Assembly: GCF_001468085.1 (NCBI RefSeq) | Contig: NZ_LNZB01000060.1 | Location: 378,790 to 442,789 of the forward strand | Reading direction: 5' to 3' | DNA length: 64,000 nucleotides | Origin: Legionella waltersii | GTDB lineage: Bacteria; Pseudomonadota; Gammaproteobacteria; Legionellales; Legionellaceae | In this document: piece by piece, positions 29,124-37,234 of the stretch | Layout: each line of letters starts with the position of its first letter | How positions within the stretch are numbered: the first letter of the stretch is position 1 | The notes under the pieces: generated by a model | Told to the model about the DNA's origin: nothing | Seen by the model: the letters and a program-made list of their open reading frames with translations, nothing else | The model's database searches: none | Made by a program: the position numbers and the translations under genes

Positions 29124-29267
29124 CTACTTCAGTAACTCTTCTAATTCCTCGTATTTTTCGATATCAAACTCGCCATATCCTGGGCCAGCAAACTTAGTTC
29201 TGCCGTAGTCTTTGTCAAGTGTTTTATATACGATGATGGGTTCTTGTTGATCGGTATTTTCAAACAT
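29124..29267 (-). CDS. 47-aa peptide, candidate precursor of the YcaO pathway
   Basis: A short gene directly upstream of the two YcaO genes, same strand, 22 bases before the first. A strong AAAGGAG lies 5 bases ahead of its ATG, which supports real translation. The peptide starts MFENTDQQEPIIVYKTL, has a central Gly/aromatic patch (RTKFAGPGYGEF) and ends in an acidic helix (KYEELEELLK). It contains no Cys or Ser and only three Thr, so classical Cys/Ser azole chemistry is impossible; thioamide, amidine or Thr-based modification remain. Position and size suggest a RiPP precursor. It could instead be a small accessory protein. No relative is known to me. Confidence 0.65.
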   Translation of the reverse strand: MFENTDQQEPIIVYKTLDKDYGRTKFAGPGYGEFDIEKYEELEELLK

Positions 29268-29309
29268 AATTGCTCCTTTGGGGTGTGTTAAAATTCACGT
29301 TTTGCATGT

Positions 29310-29385
29310 CAGGACTTACTAAATACCCCAAGGTCGAGGCAAAAGACATTTTTAACGAAGAGATTGGGGTTGTTCGTAAGTCCTG
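29310..29385. mobile_element. Short MITE-like element upstream of the YcaO operon
   Basis: 76 bp, bounded by CAGGACTTACTAAATACCCC and GGGGTTGTTCGTAAGTCCTG, related to the element in the cyclase gene (17152-17275) but with an internal deletion. It lies 43 bases upstream of the peptide start codon, in or next to where the operon promoter should be. Confidence 0.8.
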
Positions 29386-29495
29386 ATCTAGAGGATAGTT
29401 CTAGTTGAAGGCTTGTGGGTAATGGAAAGAATCCATCACGTAATAAGAAATTTTAATAGGTAGGATTTATTTTAAGCGCGAAGACCCTGCAAAAC

Positions 29496-29831
29496 TTAGT
29501 TAGAGCTGCCAAAATATTCATTAACACAACCAGGCGCAATTCGAACTGCAATGGGCTTGACTTCACGTTTTGCTTTTTCAAGATCTTCTGTATCGTAGGC
29601 GTTTTTAAGAGCCGCTTGCATTTCACTGTTGTTTGTCATGCATTCACATAGAGGTTCAATCGCAGCCGTTAATCGTGGATCAGTGACTTCCTTTTTGCCC
29701 TCTTCAATGCAGCTTTCCTTGAACGTTTTAACAAAATCGGTATAGCTACCTTTGTCCCAATAATGGTGTGTATAAACACGAATCAGGGCAACAACAATAG
29801 CAGTAACAACTATGTTTTTTATGGATATCAT
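29496..29831 (-). CDS. Small membrane-anchored or exported protein
   Basis: 111 aa with an N-terminal hydrophobic helix (NIVVTAIVVALIRVY), which acts as signal anchor or uncleaved signal peptide, then a hydrophilic domain of ~90 residues with four cysteines (ESCIEEG, PLCECMTN, APGCVNEY), probably disulfide-bonded in the periplasm. No family recognised. It is on the same strand as the YcaO operon, ~230 bases upstream, with the MITE between, so co-transcription is doubtful. Confidence 0.6.
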   Translation of the reverse strand: MISIKNIVVTAIVVALIRVYTHHYWDKGSYTDFVKTFKESCIEEGKKEVTDPRLTAAIEPLCECMTNNSEMQAALKNAYDTEDLEKAKREVKPIAVRIAPGCVNEYFGSSN

Positions 29832-29925
29832 TGCATGACCTTGGTAAAAGGATTGTTATTTTTCTTTTCAGGTTGTCGGCACGAATTTAAATAACTTTAA
29901 ATACCCAATTTCCAATGTCTTTTGC

Positions 29926-31074
29926 TTAGCTAGTCATTATTTGTGCATAGATTTCTGGGGTAGTTGTATTTTCTAATCCTAAATCTTTCTTTGAGGGGGC
30001 TGGTTGCTGCTTTCCAGTGAAAAAGGATGCAATACTTTTCGAGAAATATTTTGCAGGCAAGTAGGGTTTCCCTAAATGGGAATAAGCTGGTTTCCCTTCC
30101 AGAATAGCTTGGTTTAGTAATGCACCTGGTACTGCTTGGGCGATTCTATCAGCAACCGATGCTGCTTCTGAGCCTGAAATAGTAGCCTTAATGAATGCAT
30201 TTGCATAAAGGGGTTTATTCATCGTTAATTCCGGTGTTTTAAGCCTTTTGGCAATATCATCGGGGAGGATAATTTTAAATTGCTTGCTGATCAGTGGATG
30301 TTTTTCATAAATGGTTAGTATCGTTTGTAAATAAGTGTCTAAATCTTGTATACCAGGATGTAAACCGAGACGAACTTGGATAGTCGGATGATTCTTTAAC
30401 TCTGTTAACAAGCAATTTAAAAAATCAGTATCAACCTCTAAGGGTTGAGTCGTACTGCTTACAAAAGCAAGTGACTGCTTGGGCTCAATGTGTAAAGCGT
30501 CTAGTATTGCTTTGGGGTTTTTTGAGCTCATTGAAGTTGCGGCATAAGCATTATCAATACTTAAATGACCCGTAAAATAGATTTTGTCTTCCTGGACTTC
30601 AAAATCCTCTTTGGCAGTAGCTAGGGGGAGGGCCCATTTCACATTGGATTTTTTACTCAAAGCAGGTAAATGATCCCATAAGCTATGTTTTACTGGCTTA
30701 AACATAAACTCATAAGCCATTAATACAGGAGTATCTAATTGAGTCGCTATCTGAAATGGTAGTGTGTTATTCACTGAAGGTATACCAATAAATGCGTAAT
30801 TAATGTGAAGCTTTTGTGTGTATTGTTTGATTGCATCTAATTGTTGTTCAGTTACACCACTTTCGGGAAATTCATCAGATTTAGATTGAAGAATACTTGG
30901 GAGAGTTATTATAGAGACTTGAGATTTCGTTCTAAAATTCTCTACTCTTTGTTGAGCGGCTTTGGTCAATGAAATAATCACTGATTCATGTTTACCTTTC
31001 TGCTCTAGAGCATTGATTGTTTTTAACGCTAAATCACTATCCCCAACACTATTGACGATAAATGCAATTTTCAT
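29926..31074 (-). CDS. Orphan protein with possible GT-B-like fold
   Basis: 382 aa. The N-terminus looks like a Rossmann strand-loop-helix (MKIAFIVNSVGDSDLALKTI), a middle strand reads SLAFVSSTTQPLEV, and the C-terminal part ISGSEAASVADRIAQAVPGA followed by GKPAYSHLGKPYLP resembles the donor-side loop of GT-B enzymes and UDP-sugar epimerases. This two-domain impression is weak evidence for a sugar-nucleotide enzyme. No signal peptide. An effector glycosyltransferase is conceivable, but a housekeeping role cannot be excluded. Confidence 0.45.
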   Translation of the reverse strand: MKIAFIVNSVGDSDLALKTINALEQKGKHESVIISLTKAAQQRVENFRTKSQVSIITLPSILQSKSDEFPESGVTEQQLDAIKQYTQKLHINYAFIGIPSVNNTLPFQIATQLDTPVLMAYEFMFKPVKHSLWDHLPALSKKSNVKWALPLATAKEDFEVQEDKIYFTGHLSIDNAYAATSMSSKNPKAILDALHIEPKQSLAFVSSTTQPLEVDTDFLNCLLTELKNHPTIQVRLGLHPGIQDLDTYLQTILTIYEKHPLISKQFKIILPDDIAKRLKTPELTMNKPLYANAFIKATISGSEAASVADRIAQAVPGALLNQAILEGKPAYSHLGKPYLPAKYFSKSIASFFTGKQQPAPSKKDLGLENTTTPEIYAQIMTS

Positions 31075-31199
31075 GGATGTTCACACTTAATCACTTGGTA
31101 TCAAATTTTAGCATTTTTTGTTTTTAAAAAGCCATCCCTTAAACACCATGTCAAAAACAAAATACGGACTTTGTTAACCGAGCCGCGAACCCTGAGGGT

Positions 31200-31994
31200 T
31201 GAGGAATCGACTCATTGTTTAAAATGGGGCATTTATACCAAAGGTCGGGCGCTTCACCTAATGGCGCTGCCTTAAGCGGTGTCATTAGGTTGGCCCCCAT
31301 CGGTCCGCTTGCTGACGCGCGCGGCTCGGTTTCTTCTTTGTTATCTAAATCAAATGCTAGTCACAGCAGGGAGTGAATCGGTCCGCTTGCTGACGCGCGG
31401 CTCGGTTTCTTCTTTGTAATCTGAATCAAACGCTAGTCACAGCAGGGAGTGAATCGGTCCGCTTGCTGACGCGCGCGGCTCGGTTTCTTCTTTGTAATCT
31501 GAATCAAACGCTAGTCACAGCAGGGAATGAATCGGTCCGCTTGCTGACGCGCGCGGCTCGGTTTCTTCTTTGTTATCTAAATCAAACGCTAGTCACAGCA
31601 GGGAGTGAATCGGTCCGCTTGCTGACGCGCGGCTCGGTTTCTTCTTTGTTATCTAAATCAAATGCTAGTCACAGCAGGGAGTGAATCGGTCCGCTTGCTG
31701 ACGCGCGCGGCTCGGTTCGTTCTTTGCTGTCTGAATCAAACGCTAGTCACAGCAGGGAATGAATCGGTCCGCTTGCTGACGCGCGTGGCTCGGTTCGTTC
31801 TTTGCTGTCTGAATCAAATGCTAGTCACAGCAGGGAGTGAACCGAGCCGCGCGCGTCAGCAAGCGGATATGGAACTATCCGCTTTCACGAATGATACTGC
31901 TTAAGGCAGCGCCATTCGGCGAAGCGCCGGACCTTCGCTTACTGACCATCAGGGAAGAGATTAGTGGGGCACTATAATAGGAGTCGATTCCTCA
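31200..31994. mobile_element. Composite repeat element with terminal inverted repeats, long copy
   Basis: A 795-bp non-coding element bounded by TGAGGAATCGAC and its reverse complement GTCGATTCCTCA. Subterminal stretches are also inverted copies of each other (TGGCGCTGCCTTAAGC on the left, GCTTAAGGCAGCGCCA on the right). The interior is the seven-unit array at 31301-31868. Flanking bases resemble two halves of a REP-like palindrome (GAGCCGCG left, GTCAGGGAGCGGA right), as if the element had landed in one. A second copy is at 44144-44639. Open frames across it are artefacts of the repeat period. Confidence 0.75.
31301..31868. repeat. Seven-unit tandem array of 76-78-bp REP-like repeats
   Basis: Units begin at 31301, 31379, 31455, 31533, 31611, 31687 and 31765. 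Each has an imperfect palindrome (TCCGCTTGCTGACGCGCGCG then GCTCGG) and ~52 bp of near-identical sequence ending CTAGTCACAGCAGGGA. The two 76-bp units lack one CG in the palindrome. The array closes with an inverted arm at 31839-31868 (CCGAGCCGCGCGCGTCAGC...). Because the material between palindromes is conserved, this is not CRISPR. Confidence 0.9.
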
Positions 31995-32135
31995 GCCGTC
32001 AGGGAGCGGAAAACCAGACTAGAAGGAATCCTCGTAACTGTTATAATTAACGAAAACCAACTAATTACCATTTATCTGTTACATACACTAAAGAGCCTGA
32101 TAAGATACAGTTCCCCTATTCATACATGAGAATAA

Positions 32136-32375
32136 ATGATGTCAGCCAAAGAAGAGCGCCGATGTATTGAGGTAGTTTCTTATAATACCGATTGGCCTAG
32201 GCAATTCGAAGAAGAAGCAGCGGGGGTTAAAAAAGCGTTAGGCAATAATGGCATTCAGATTCATCCTATTGGTTCAACATCAGTGCCTGGCTTAGCAGCA
32301 AAACCAGTTATTGATATGATTCCCTTCATATCAATGAAAGCTACGCAGCTCGCTTTATGGTTGCTCATGATATAA
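32136..32375 (+). pseudogene. GrpB/UPF0157 nucleotidyltransferase-like gene, 3'-truncated
   Basis: The first ~65 residues match the start of GrpB-family proteins: VVSYNTDWPRQFEEEA then HPIGSTSVPGLAAKPVIDM, the conserved core with its GSTSVPG loop. After VIDM the similarity stops and the frame ends within 17 unrelated residues, whereas the family is usually ~170 aa. The 3' end runs into the convergent LuxR-type gene. The loss is probably a deletion near the composite repeat element that ends 140 bases upstream. Confidence 0.75.
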
Positions 32376-33131
32376 GGCAATTAGCTCTTTACTTGAAGTA
32401 CACCCTAAAGTTTCCATCAGTTTCGCAATGGTCCCTTCGACTGTCCTATAGGAAACATGGTTATCCCGTGCAATTTCTTTAGCTGATTTTCCTTGGGCCA
32501 ACAGCTTGAAATAAAGTGCTTGCTGTTCCGACAAATCGACTTTGGTATGATGTATCTTATGAAACACAGTGAAATCCTTTTTTTCCAAAGTTGATTTTAA
32601 GGGTTTTGGTGGAATTATGTCATCACCAAACGCAGCTTTAATGATCGAGTGAGCATGCGCATCTAATTGCCCATCATCTCCCTGAATAGTTAGTTTGGCG
32701 ATTTGTTTGTATAAACTGTCTCTCTTGTCATGTAATTGATCAAAGAAATCATCCAAACTGGTCATGGGCAATAAATGCGGGGTATTGCGTGAGGTACGTT
32801 CCATTTGCACAGGTGTGCTCACATTTAAAAATACAGTCATCTCACTCTGTAATAACTGTCGATTTTTTTCAGAGCAAGCAACGCTTGCATCGGTTGTCAC
32901 AACAATGTGTTCCTGAGTGCATAAGTTAGATAGGATGTTGTACTGACAATCATAAAAAGAATCTTGACCTTGCTCTCCAAGTATTTCATGCAGGTGGCGC
33001 CCAATTTGAAATTCTAAGCCGAAGTCAACATCAACAAATTGCCAGCCTAATCTGTCTGCAATTGTCTTTGCAAGTAACCCTTTGCCTGCACCAGGTTGTC
33101 CAATAATAAAAATTCGTTGTGGTTGGTTCAT
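32355..33131 (-). CDS. Shikimate-kinase-like domain fused to a LuxR-type HTH
   Basis: 258 aa. Residues 1-175 follow the shikimate kinase fold: Walker A GQPGAGKG (11-18), FVDVDFGLE at the shikimate-binding strand, GRHLHEILGEQGQDSFYDCQ and VFLNVSTPVQMERTSRN. The substrate Arg of FRxxE is gone (FYDCQ) and the GGG loop is TDA, so shikimate phosphorylation is unlikely. Residues ~199-255 are a LuxR/GerE helix-turn-helix (LAQGKSAKEIARDNHVSYRT then VEGTIAKLMETLG). I infer a regulator that senses a small molecule or nucleotide with a recycled kinase domain. BoxR/BzdR regulators pair similar parts in the opposite order with a different HTH. Confidence 0.8.
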   Translation of the reverse strand: MNQPQRIFIIGQPGAGKGLLAKTIADRLGWQFVDVDFGLEFQIGRHLHEILGEQGQDSFYDCQYNILSNLCTQEHIVVTTDASVACSEKNRQLLQSEMTVFLNVSTPVQMERTSRNTPHLLPMTSLDDFFDQLHDKRDSLYKQIAKLTIQGDDGQLDAHAHSIIKAAFGDDIIPPKPLKSTLEKKDFTVFHKIHHTKVDLSEQQALYFKLLAQGKSAKEIARDNHVSYRTVEGTIAKLMETLGCTSSKELIALYHEQP

Positions 33132-33703
33132 TCTATCTATCTCCTACATCCGGTTGATATAATAATTATACAGATTGCGCGTATTGTGTATCAATACGTA
33201 GAACCACGTGAAAATCGAACATAGTGATATTGTTTCACCTTAAGTTTAATATAGCAGATCAGATTTAACATGTTGCAACTCCAAAACCTGACACTAAATA
33301 GGGACGGACCGGGACGGACCCCTGTAAGAAATGGTCTCGGACCGTCCCCAAATTGGCACACAATTTTTATAAAATTGTCTTACCCGCGAAAGGCGGGGAC
33401 CCATCTAAAAAAGTAGCACAGTGATACTTTTCCTTGATAACGAGGTATAAATGGATTATAATCGCTCAAATTGAATAAATTTAATATCAACTCATATCAG
33501 TGAACTTAATAGAATGAAAGACCAAACAATCAATCCGATTCAAAATCAGTTGGGTTTTGCATACTCTCAATCTATTGTGTGCACTCAAAAAGAACCAAGA
33601 TACCCCAGCCATAAAATCATTCCTAAATTGATTTCCTTGTAATTCTTAACACAAGCAACAAAACAAACAATTATTTAATGAATCAATATGAGGAATATTT
33701 ATC
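33132..33703. other. Intergenic region with dispersed repeat
   Basis: No supported gene. A 42-codon frame at 33514-33642 (starting MKDQTINPIQ) has no ribosome site and is probably chance. A rearranged GGGACGGACC repeat occupies 33299-33334 and is duplicated exactly at 34612-34647. A partial GGACCGTCCCC follows at ~33340-33350. Confidence 0.5.
33299..33334. repeat. 36-bp direct repeat, left copy
   Basis: TAGGGACGGACCGGGACGGA followed by CCCCTGTAAGAAATGG, identical to 34612-34647. It contains two tandem GGGACGGACC units of the dispersed palindromic family. Together the copies flank one orphan gene. Confidence 0.9.
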
Positions 33704-34498
33704 ATGCCCGGTTTTTTTGAAGAAAATAGGAAACTGTTAGCAAACGCTCGAGAAAATGGAAATCAAGATAATTTAGTTCATAAGGACTACCTACCTCTTG
33801 CCTTATTTAGGACAATTCAGAAGGAAGCTCAATACAATAGCTATTTATTATTAAAAGAAGAGGTTCCCAACAAATTGAAATTAATATGGGAAAATATGAG
33901 GTTGAATCAAAATGAGGATGCATTTTTAAATGGTATCAAAGAGTTAACTCAACAAATTATTCAAGTGCCAGAATATATAAACGAACTCTGTCCCCCCTTC
34001 CACATGAATATCCCTGCGGATAGAGACAAGCATTCTATTTTTCTAGTTGAAGCGATAGCACGTTCACTACTGGACGATTTGGGATTGAATTTATGGAGAG
34101 CCGCCAATTTGGGAGCAGCTAACTGCCCTAAAAACAGTAACTTATTTCTTACTGAGATGCATGATCTGCTTTTTGCCTTGATGAAAGCAGGATTAGAAAT
34201 TACAGACGATCTAGGTATATTAATAATGCATATCGAAAGCTATAGAACAGATATGAATAAACACAATCTTATCGAATTGTTACAGGAGATGAATCAGTCT
34301 GGATTTGATTATTTAAAGGTACGAAACTTCGAGAGAATTCAAGGGGTTTTAAATGATTACATGAAAATTGAGGCAGACTTGAATCCTAAGTATCCTCCTT
34401 TTTTTCAATATTTAAATAAGGAGCGAATTCAAGAGGTTAAAGATACCTTAGAATTTATAGAAAATAAAAAGTCAGAAAACCAGCCTAGGTTTAATTAA
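33704..34498 (+). CDS. Orphan helical protein between direct repeats
   Basis: 264 aa, hydrophilic, predicted all-helical, with no signal peptide, membrane segment or motif I can name. It opens MPGFFEENRKLLANAREN and ends with a polar Lys/Asn-rich tail. The ribosome site is a modest GAGGA. Identical 36-bp repeats flank the gene, which could mark insertion or recombination of this segment. Effector-like by composition and orphan status only. Confidence 0.5.
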   Translation: MPGFFEENRKLLANARENGNQDNLVHKDYLPLALFRTIQKEAQYNSYLLLKEEVPNKLKLIWENMRLNQNEDAFLNGIKELTQQIIQVPEYINELCPPFHMNIPADRDKHSIFLVEAIARSLLDDLGLNLWRAANLGAANCPKNSNLFLTEMHDLLFALMKAGLEITDDLGILIMHIESYRTDMNKHNLIELLQEMNQSGFDYLKVRNFERIQGVLNDYMKIEADLNPKYPPFFQYLNKERIQEVKDTLEFIENKKSENQPRFN

Positions 34499-34611
34499 TT
34501 GCGGAATCAAGAAGGGCTCCTAAAAACTTTACCTATTAGGGGCCTCCTGAGCTCGTTTCATTCATAACTTCAAATAGAACAGGCTAATTCTATTTAATAC
34601 TGTCTTGGTAG

Positions 34612-34647
34612 TAGGGACGGACCGGGACGGACCCCTGTAAGAAATGG
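34612..34647. repeat. 36-bp direct repeat, right copy
   Basis: Exact copy of 33299-33334 in the same orientation, placed 114 bases after the orphan gene's stop codon. Confidence 0.9.
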
Positions 34648-34756
34648 GCAGTTTGTATGAATTAATGTATGAATTAAAGCAGGGCCTATTCTCGTAAGTT
34701 CCATTTGAGTTAAAAGTTTGCTAAGTTAAGTTTTTCAATGACTGTTTTGAATCCAT

Positions 34757-35221
34757 ATGAAGCGATTTCATTATGTCTTGTTTCTGGTCTTAATGAGTGG
34801 ACTTTTAGGCTCTCTCAACCTTTATGCTGCTAATGAAAGTAACGATTATGCTTTATTTGAAAAACTATTTACTGATTGGACGCTTGCATTTAATCAAAAA
34901 AAACTGGCGCAAACTTGTGCGCTATTTTCCAAAGACTTAAAAGCTGATTTTCAAGGTGCACCAATAAAGAGCTATGATTCCATTTGTGAAGGATTTAAAA
35001 AAGTATTTCGGCAAAAAGAGAAGCGCTATCACTATCGCTTTAAAATAAACCAAGTATATCGCTCTGGTAATCTTGCAGCAGTGAGGATTACCTGGTATTT
35101 CCTGGAATACAAGAAGGGAAGGCTCATTTCGAAGACACAAGATGAAGGTTTAGATGTTTTTTTAAAGGACTCTAATCATCAATGGAAAATTGTAAATTAC
35201 ATTGCATACCCAGTCGTTTGA
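34757..35221 (+). CDS. Exported NTF2/SnoaL-like protein
   Basis: 154 aa with a Sec signal peptide (MKRFHYVLFLVLMSGLLGSL, cleaved near YAANES). The mature part fits the cone-shaped NTF2/SnoaL (DUF4440-type) fold: an N-terminal helix pair (LFEKLFTDWTLAFNQKK), a short linker, then four strands including RYHYRFKINQVYRSG, VRITWYFLEY and WKIVNYIAYP. Such periplasmic domains bind small ligands or are non-catalytic. It lies 68 bases before the metal ATPase gene and may be co-transcribed with it. Confidence 0.7.
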   Translation: MKRFHYVLFLVLMSGLLGSLNLYAANESNDYALFEKLFTDWTLAFNQKKLAQTCALFSKDLKADFQGAPIKSYDSICEGFKKVFRQKEKRYHYRFKINQVYRSGNLAAVRITWYFLEYKKGRLISKTQDEGLDVFLKDSNHQWKIVNYIAYPVV

Positions 35222-35289
35222 CAGGTATTTTTAGGGTAAGTGTCATTGTCCTTCAATTGGCAATCATCTAATGGATAAAATAAGCAAAA

Positions 35290-37161
35290 ATGAACTTTAA
35301 ACGTCATTGGCAACTATCTGTTGCACTGTTATCGATAGCAGCAATTATCACCCATTTTTTTTTGCAAGTCGGTGACTTACCTTATGCAAACGGGCCATTG
35401 CTGATAGCCTTAACTATTGGTGGCATTCCTTTACTGTTACAAATTCTTGTCAAGTTTATAAAGGGTGATTTAGGCGCTGATTTATTAGCAGGGTTGGCAT
35501 TAATCACGGGTGTTTTTCTGCAAGAATATTTGGCATCCATCATTATTATTCTAATGCTAGCTAGTGGGCAGTCCCTCGAGCGGTATGCAATGCGCAAAGC
35601 TTCTTCCGTTTTGTTAGCGCTTGCTGAACGCATGCCTTCCATAGCTCATCGAAAAGTAGATAACCATATTGAGAACATTCATTTTGACACTATTGGTCTA
35701 AATGACGAAATAGTCATTTATCCTCATGAAACATGTCCAGTTGATGGCGTCGTAGTTGAGGGACATGGTTCCATGGATGAGTCCTATCTAACTGGGGAAC
35801 CTTATCAAATTTCAAAAGCTCCAGGGGCTTTTGTGATGTCTGGGGCAATTAATGGTGAATCCCTGTTGGTGATTAAATCCACACGTTTAGCTACTGACTC
35901 ACGTTATGCTTCTATAGTAAAAGTCCTTGAAGAAGCAGTGCAGAAGCGCCCGGCGATAAGGCGTTTAGGTGATCAGATCGCTATGGTTTTTGCGCCTGTT
36001 GCTTTGTTATTTGCTATCTTAGCGTGGTACTTTACTGGAGATTCATTACGATTTCTTGCTGTTTTAGTCATAGCCACGCCTTGTCCATTATTGATTGCCA
36101 TTCCAATTACCATAATCAGTGCAATTTCAAAAGCCGCAAAAAAATCCATCATCATTAAAGATCCAACCGTGTTGGAACAATTACCAATTTGTAAAACGGC
36201 GATTTTTGATAAAACTGGAACATTAACCTATGGGAAACCAATTTTAAACGAAGTCCGTGTTGTTTCACCGTATACGCGAGAGCAAGCAATACAGTACACA
36301 GCAAGTCTAGAACGGTATTCAAAGCATCCATTAGCATCTGCAGTTTTAAAGGCAGCTGAAAAGGACGGAATTGTATTACTCGAATCATCCAATATTTCAG
36401 AGACTCCTGGTCAAGGTTTATGGGGAATGATTGATAATCACTCCGTTCATGTTACGGGGCGTAAAAAACTATTAATAAATCATCCAGAATTCCGTTCAAT
36501 AATTCCCGATGAAAAATCTGGCCTAGAGTGTATGGTATTGATTGATAACCACTATGCAGCAACATTGTATTTTCAAGATGAGGCAAGACCTGAAAGTCAA
36601 CCTTTTATTAGCCATTTAAAGCCATCACATCAATTTAATAAAGTGATGTTGGTTTCTGGAGATCGTAAATCAGAGGTCGATTATCTTGGAAAACTACTTC
36701 ATATAAGTGATATCTATGCTTTGCAAACGCCCGAACAAAAATTAGCTATTGTACGTGAAGAGGTTAAAACGGCGCCTACTGTTTTTATGGGAGATGGTAT
36801 TAATGATGCGCCAGCATTAACTGCTGCTACGGTAGGCATTGCTTTTGGTCAAAACAGCAATGTGACCTCAGAAGCTGCAGGGGTTGTTATTATGGAAAAT
36901 ACATTAAATAAAGTAGATGAGCTTTTTCATTTGTGCTTGACTACGCGGAAGGTTGTTTTGCAAAGCGCATTAGGTGGAATGTTACTGAGCATCATTGGAA
37001 TGTGTTTCGCTGCTTTTGGATATATTTCCCCTGTAAGTGGTGCAATCATTCAGGAGATTATAGATGTTTTGGCAATTATAAATGCTCTTCGCTTAACTTG
37101 GGGTTCCGACATTAAAATTGATTTATTCACGTTTGGGCAGAGCAACAAATGGAATCCTTAG
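35290..37161 (+). CDS. P1B-type heavy-metal ATPase with TPC motif
   Basis: 623-aa inner-membrane pump without an N-terminal metal-binding domain. Core motifs: YLTGEPYQ (actuator), ATPCPLLIAIP in the transport helix (~262), DKTGTLTYG (phosphorylation site, ~307), YSKHPLAS and MGDGINDAPAL (~500). The metal-site triplet is TPC rather than CPC or SPC, which places it outside the Cu+ and Co groups; the transported ion is uncertain (transition metals such as Ni, Fe or Zn are candidates). The YeeE/YedE pair and GFA gene follow on the same strand, suggesting linked metal and sulfur handling. Confidence 0.85.
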   Translation: MNFKRHWQLSVALLSIAAIITHFFLQVGDLPYANGPLLIALTIGGIPLLLQILVKFIKGDLGADLLAGLALITGVFLQEYLASIIIILMLASGQSLERYAMRKASSVLLALAERMPSIAHRKVDNHIENIHFDTIGLNDEIVIYPHETCPVDGVVVEGHGSMDESYLTGEPYQISKAPGAFVMSGAINGESLLVIKSTRLATDSRYASIVKVLEEAVQKRPAIRRLGDQIAMVFAPVALLFAILAWYFTGDSLRFLAVLVIATPCPLLIAIPITIISAISKAAKKSIIIKDPTVLEQLPICKTAIFDKTGTLTYGKPILNEVRVVSPYTREQAIQYTASLERYSKHPLASAVLKAAEKDGIVLLESSNISETPGQGLWGMIDNHSVHVTGRKKLLINHPEFRSIIPDEKSGLECMVLIDNHYAATLYFQDEARPESQPFISHLKPSHQFNKVMLVSGDRKSEVDYLGKLLHISDIYALQTPEQKLAIVREEVKTAPTVFMGDGINDAPALTAATVGIAFGQNSNVTSEAAGVVIMENTLNKVDELFHLCLTTRKVVLQSALGGMLLSIIGMCFAAFGYISPVSGAIIQEIIDVLAIINALRLTWGSDIKIDLFTFGQSNKWNP

Positions 37162-37234
37162 TGACTGTGATATGGGTTTGGTAACAAAACGATAGAGGCT
37201 AATGACCAGCCATCAATAGAATGGGGGGGTAAAT

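Noticed and set aside
31301-31868. CRISPR-like array of palindromic repeats at regular spacing
   Set aside because: The stretches between palindromes are nearly identical, not unique spacers, no cas genes are nearby, and the array ends in an inverted half-unit.
31463-31904. Repetitive open frames reading VTAGNESVRLLTRAARF-like units
   Set aside because: They are by-products of the 76-78-bp non-coding repeats, have no ribosome sites, and shift frame where unit length changes. The same holds for 44223-44693.
33514-33642. 42-codon frame before the orphan between direct repeats
   Set aside because: No ribosome site or recognisable feature; unlike the 47-aa peptide at 29124 it has no linked operon.
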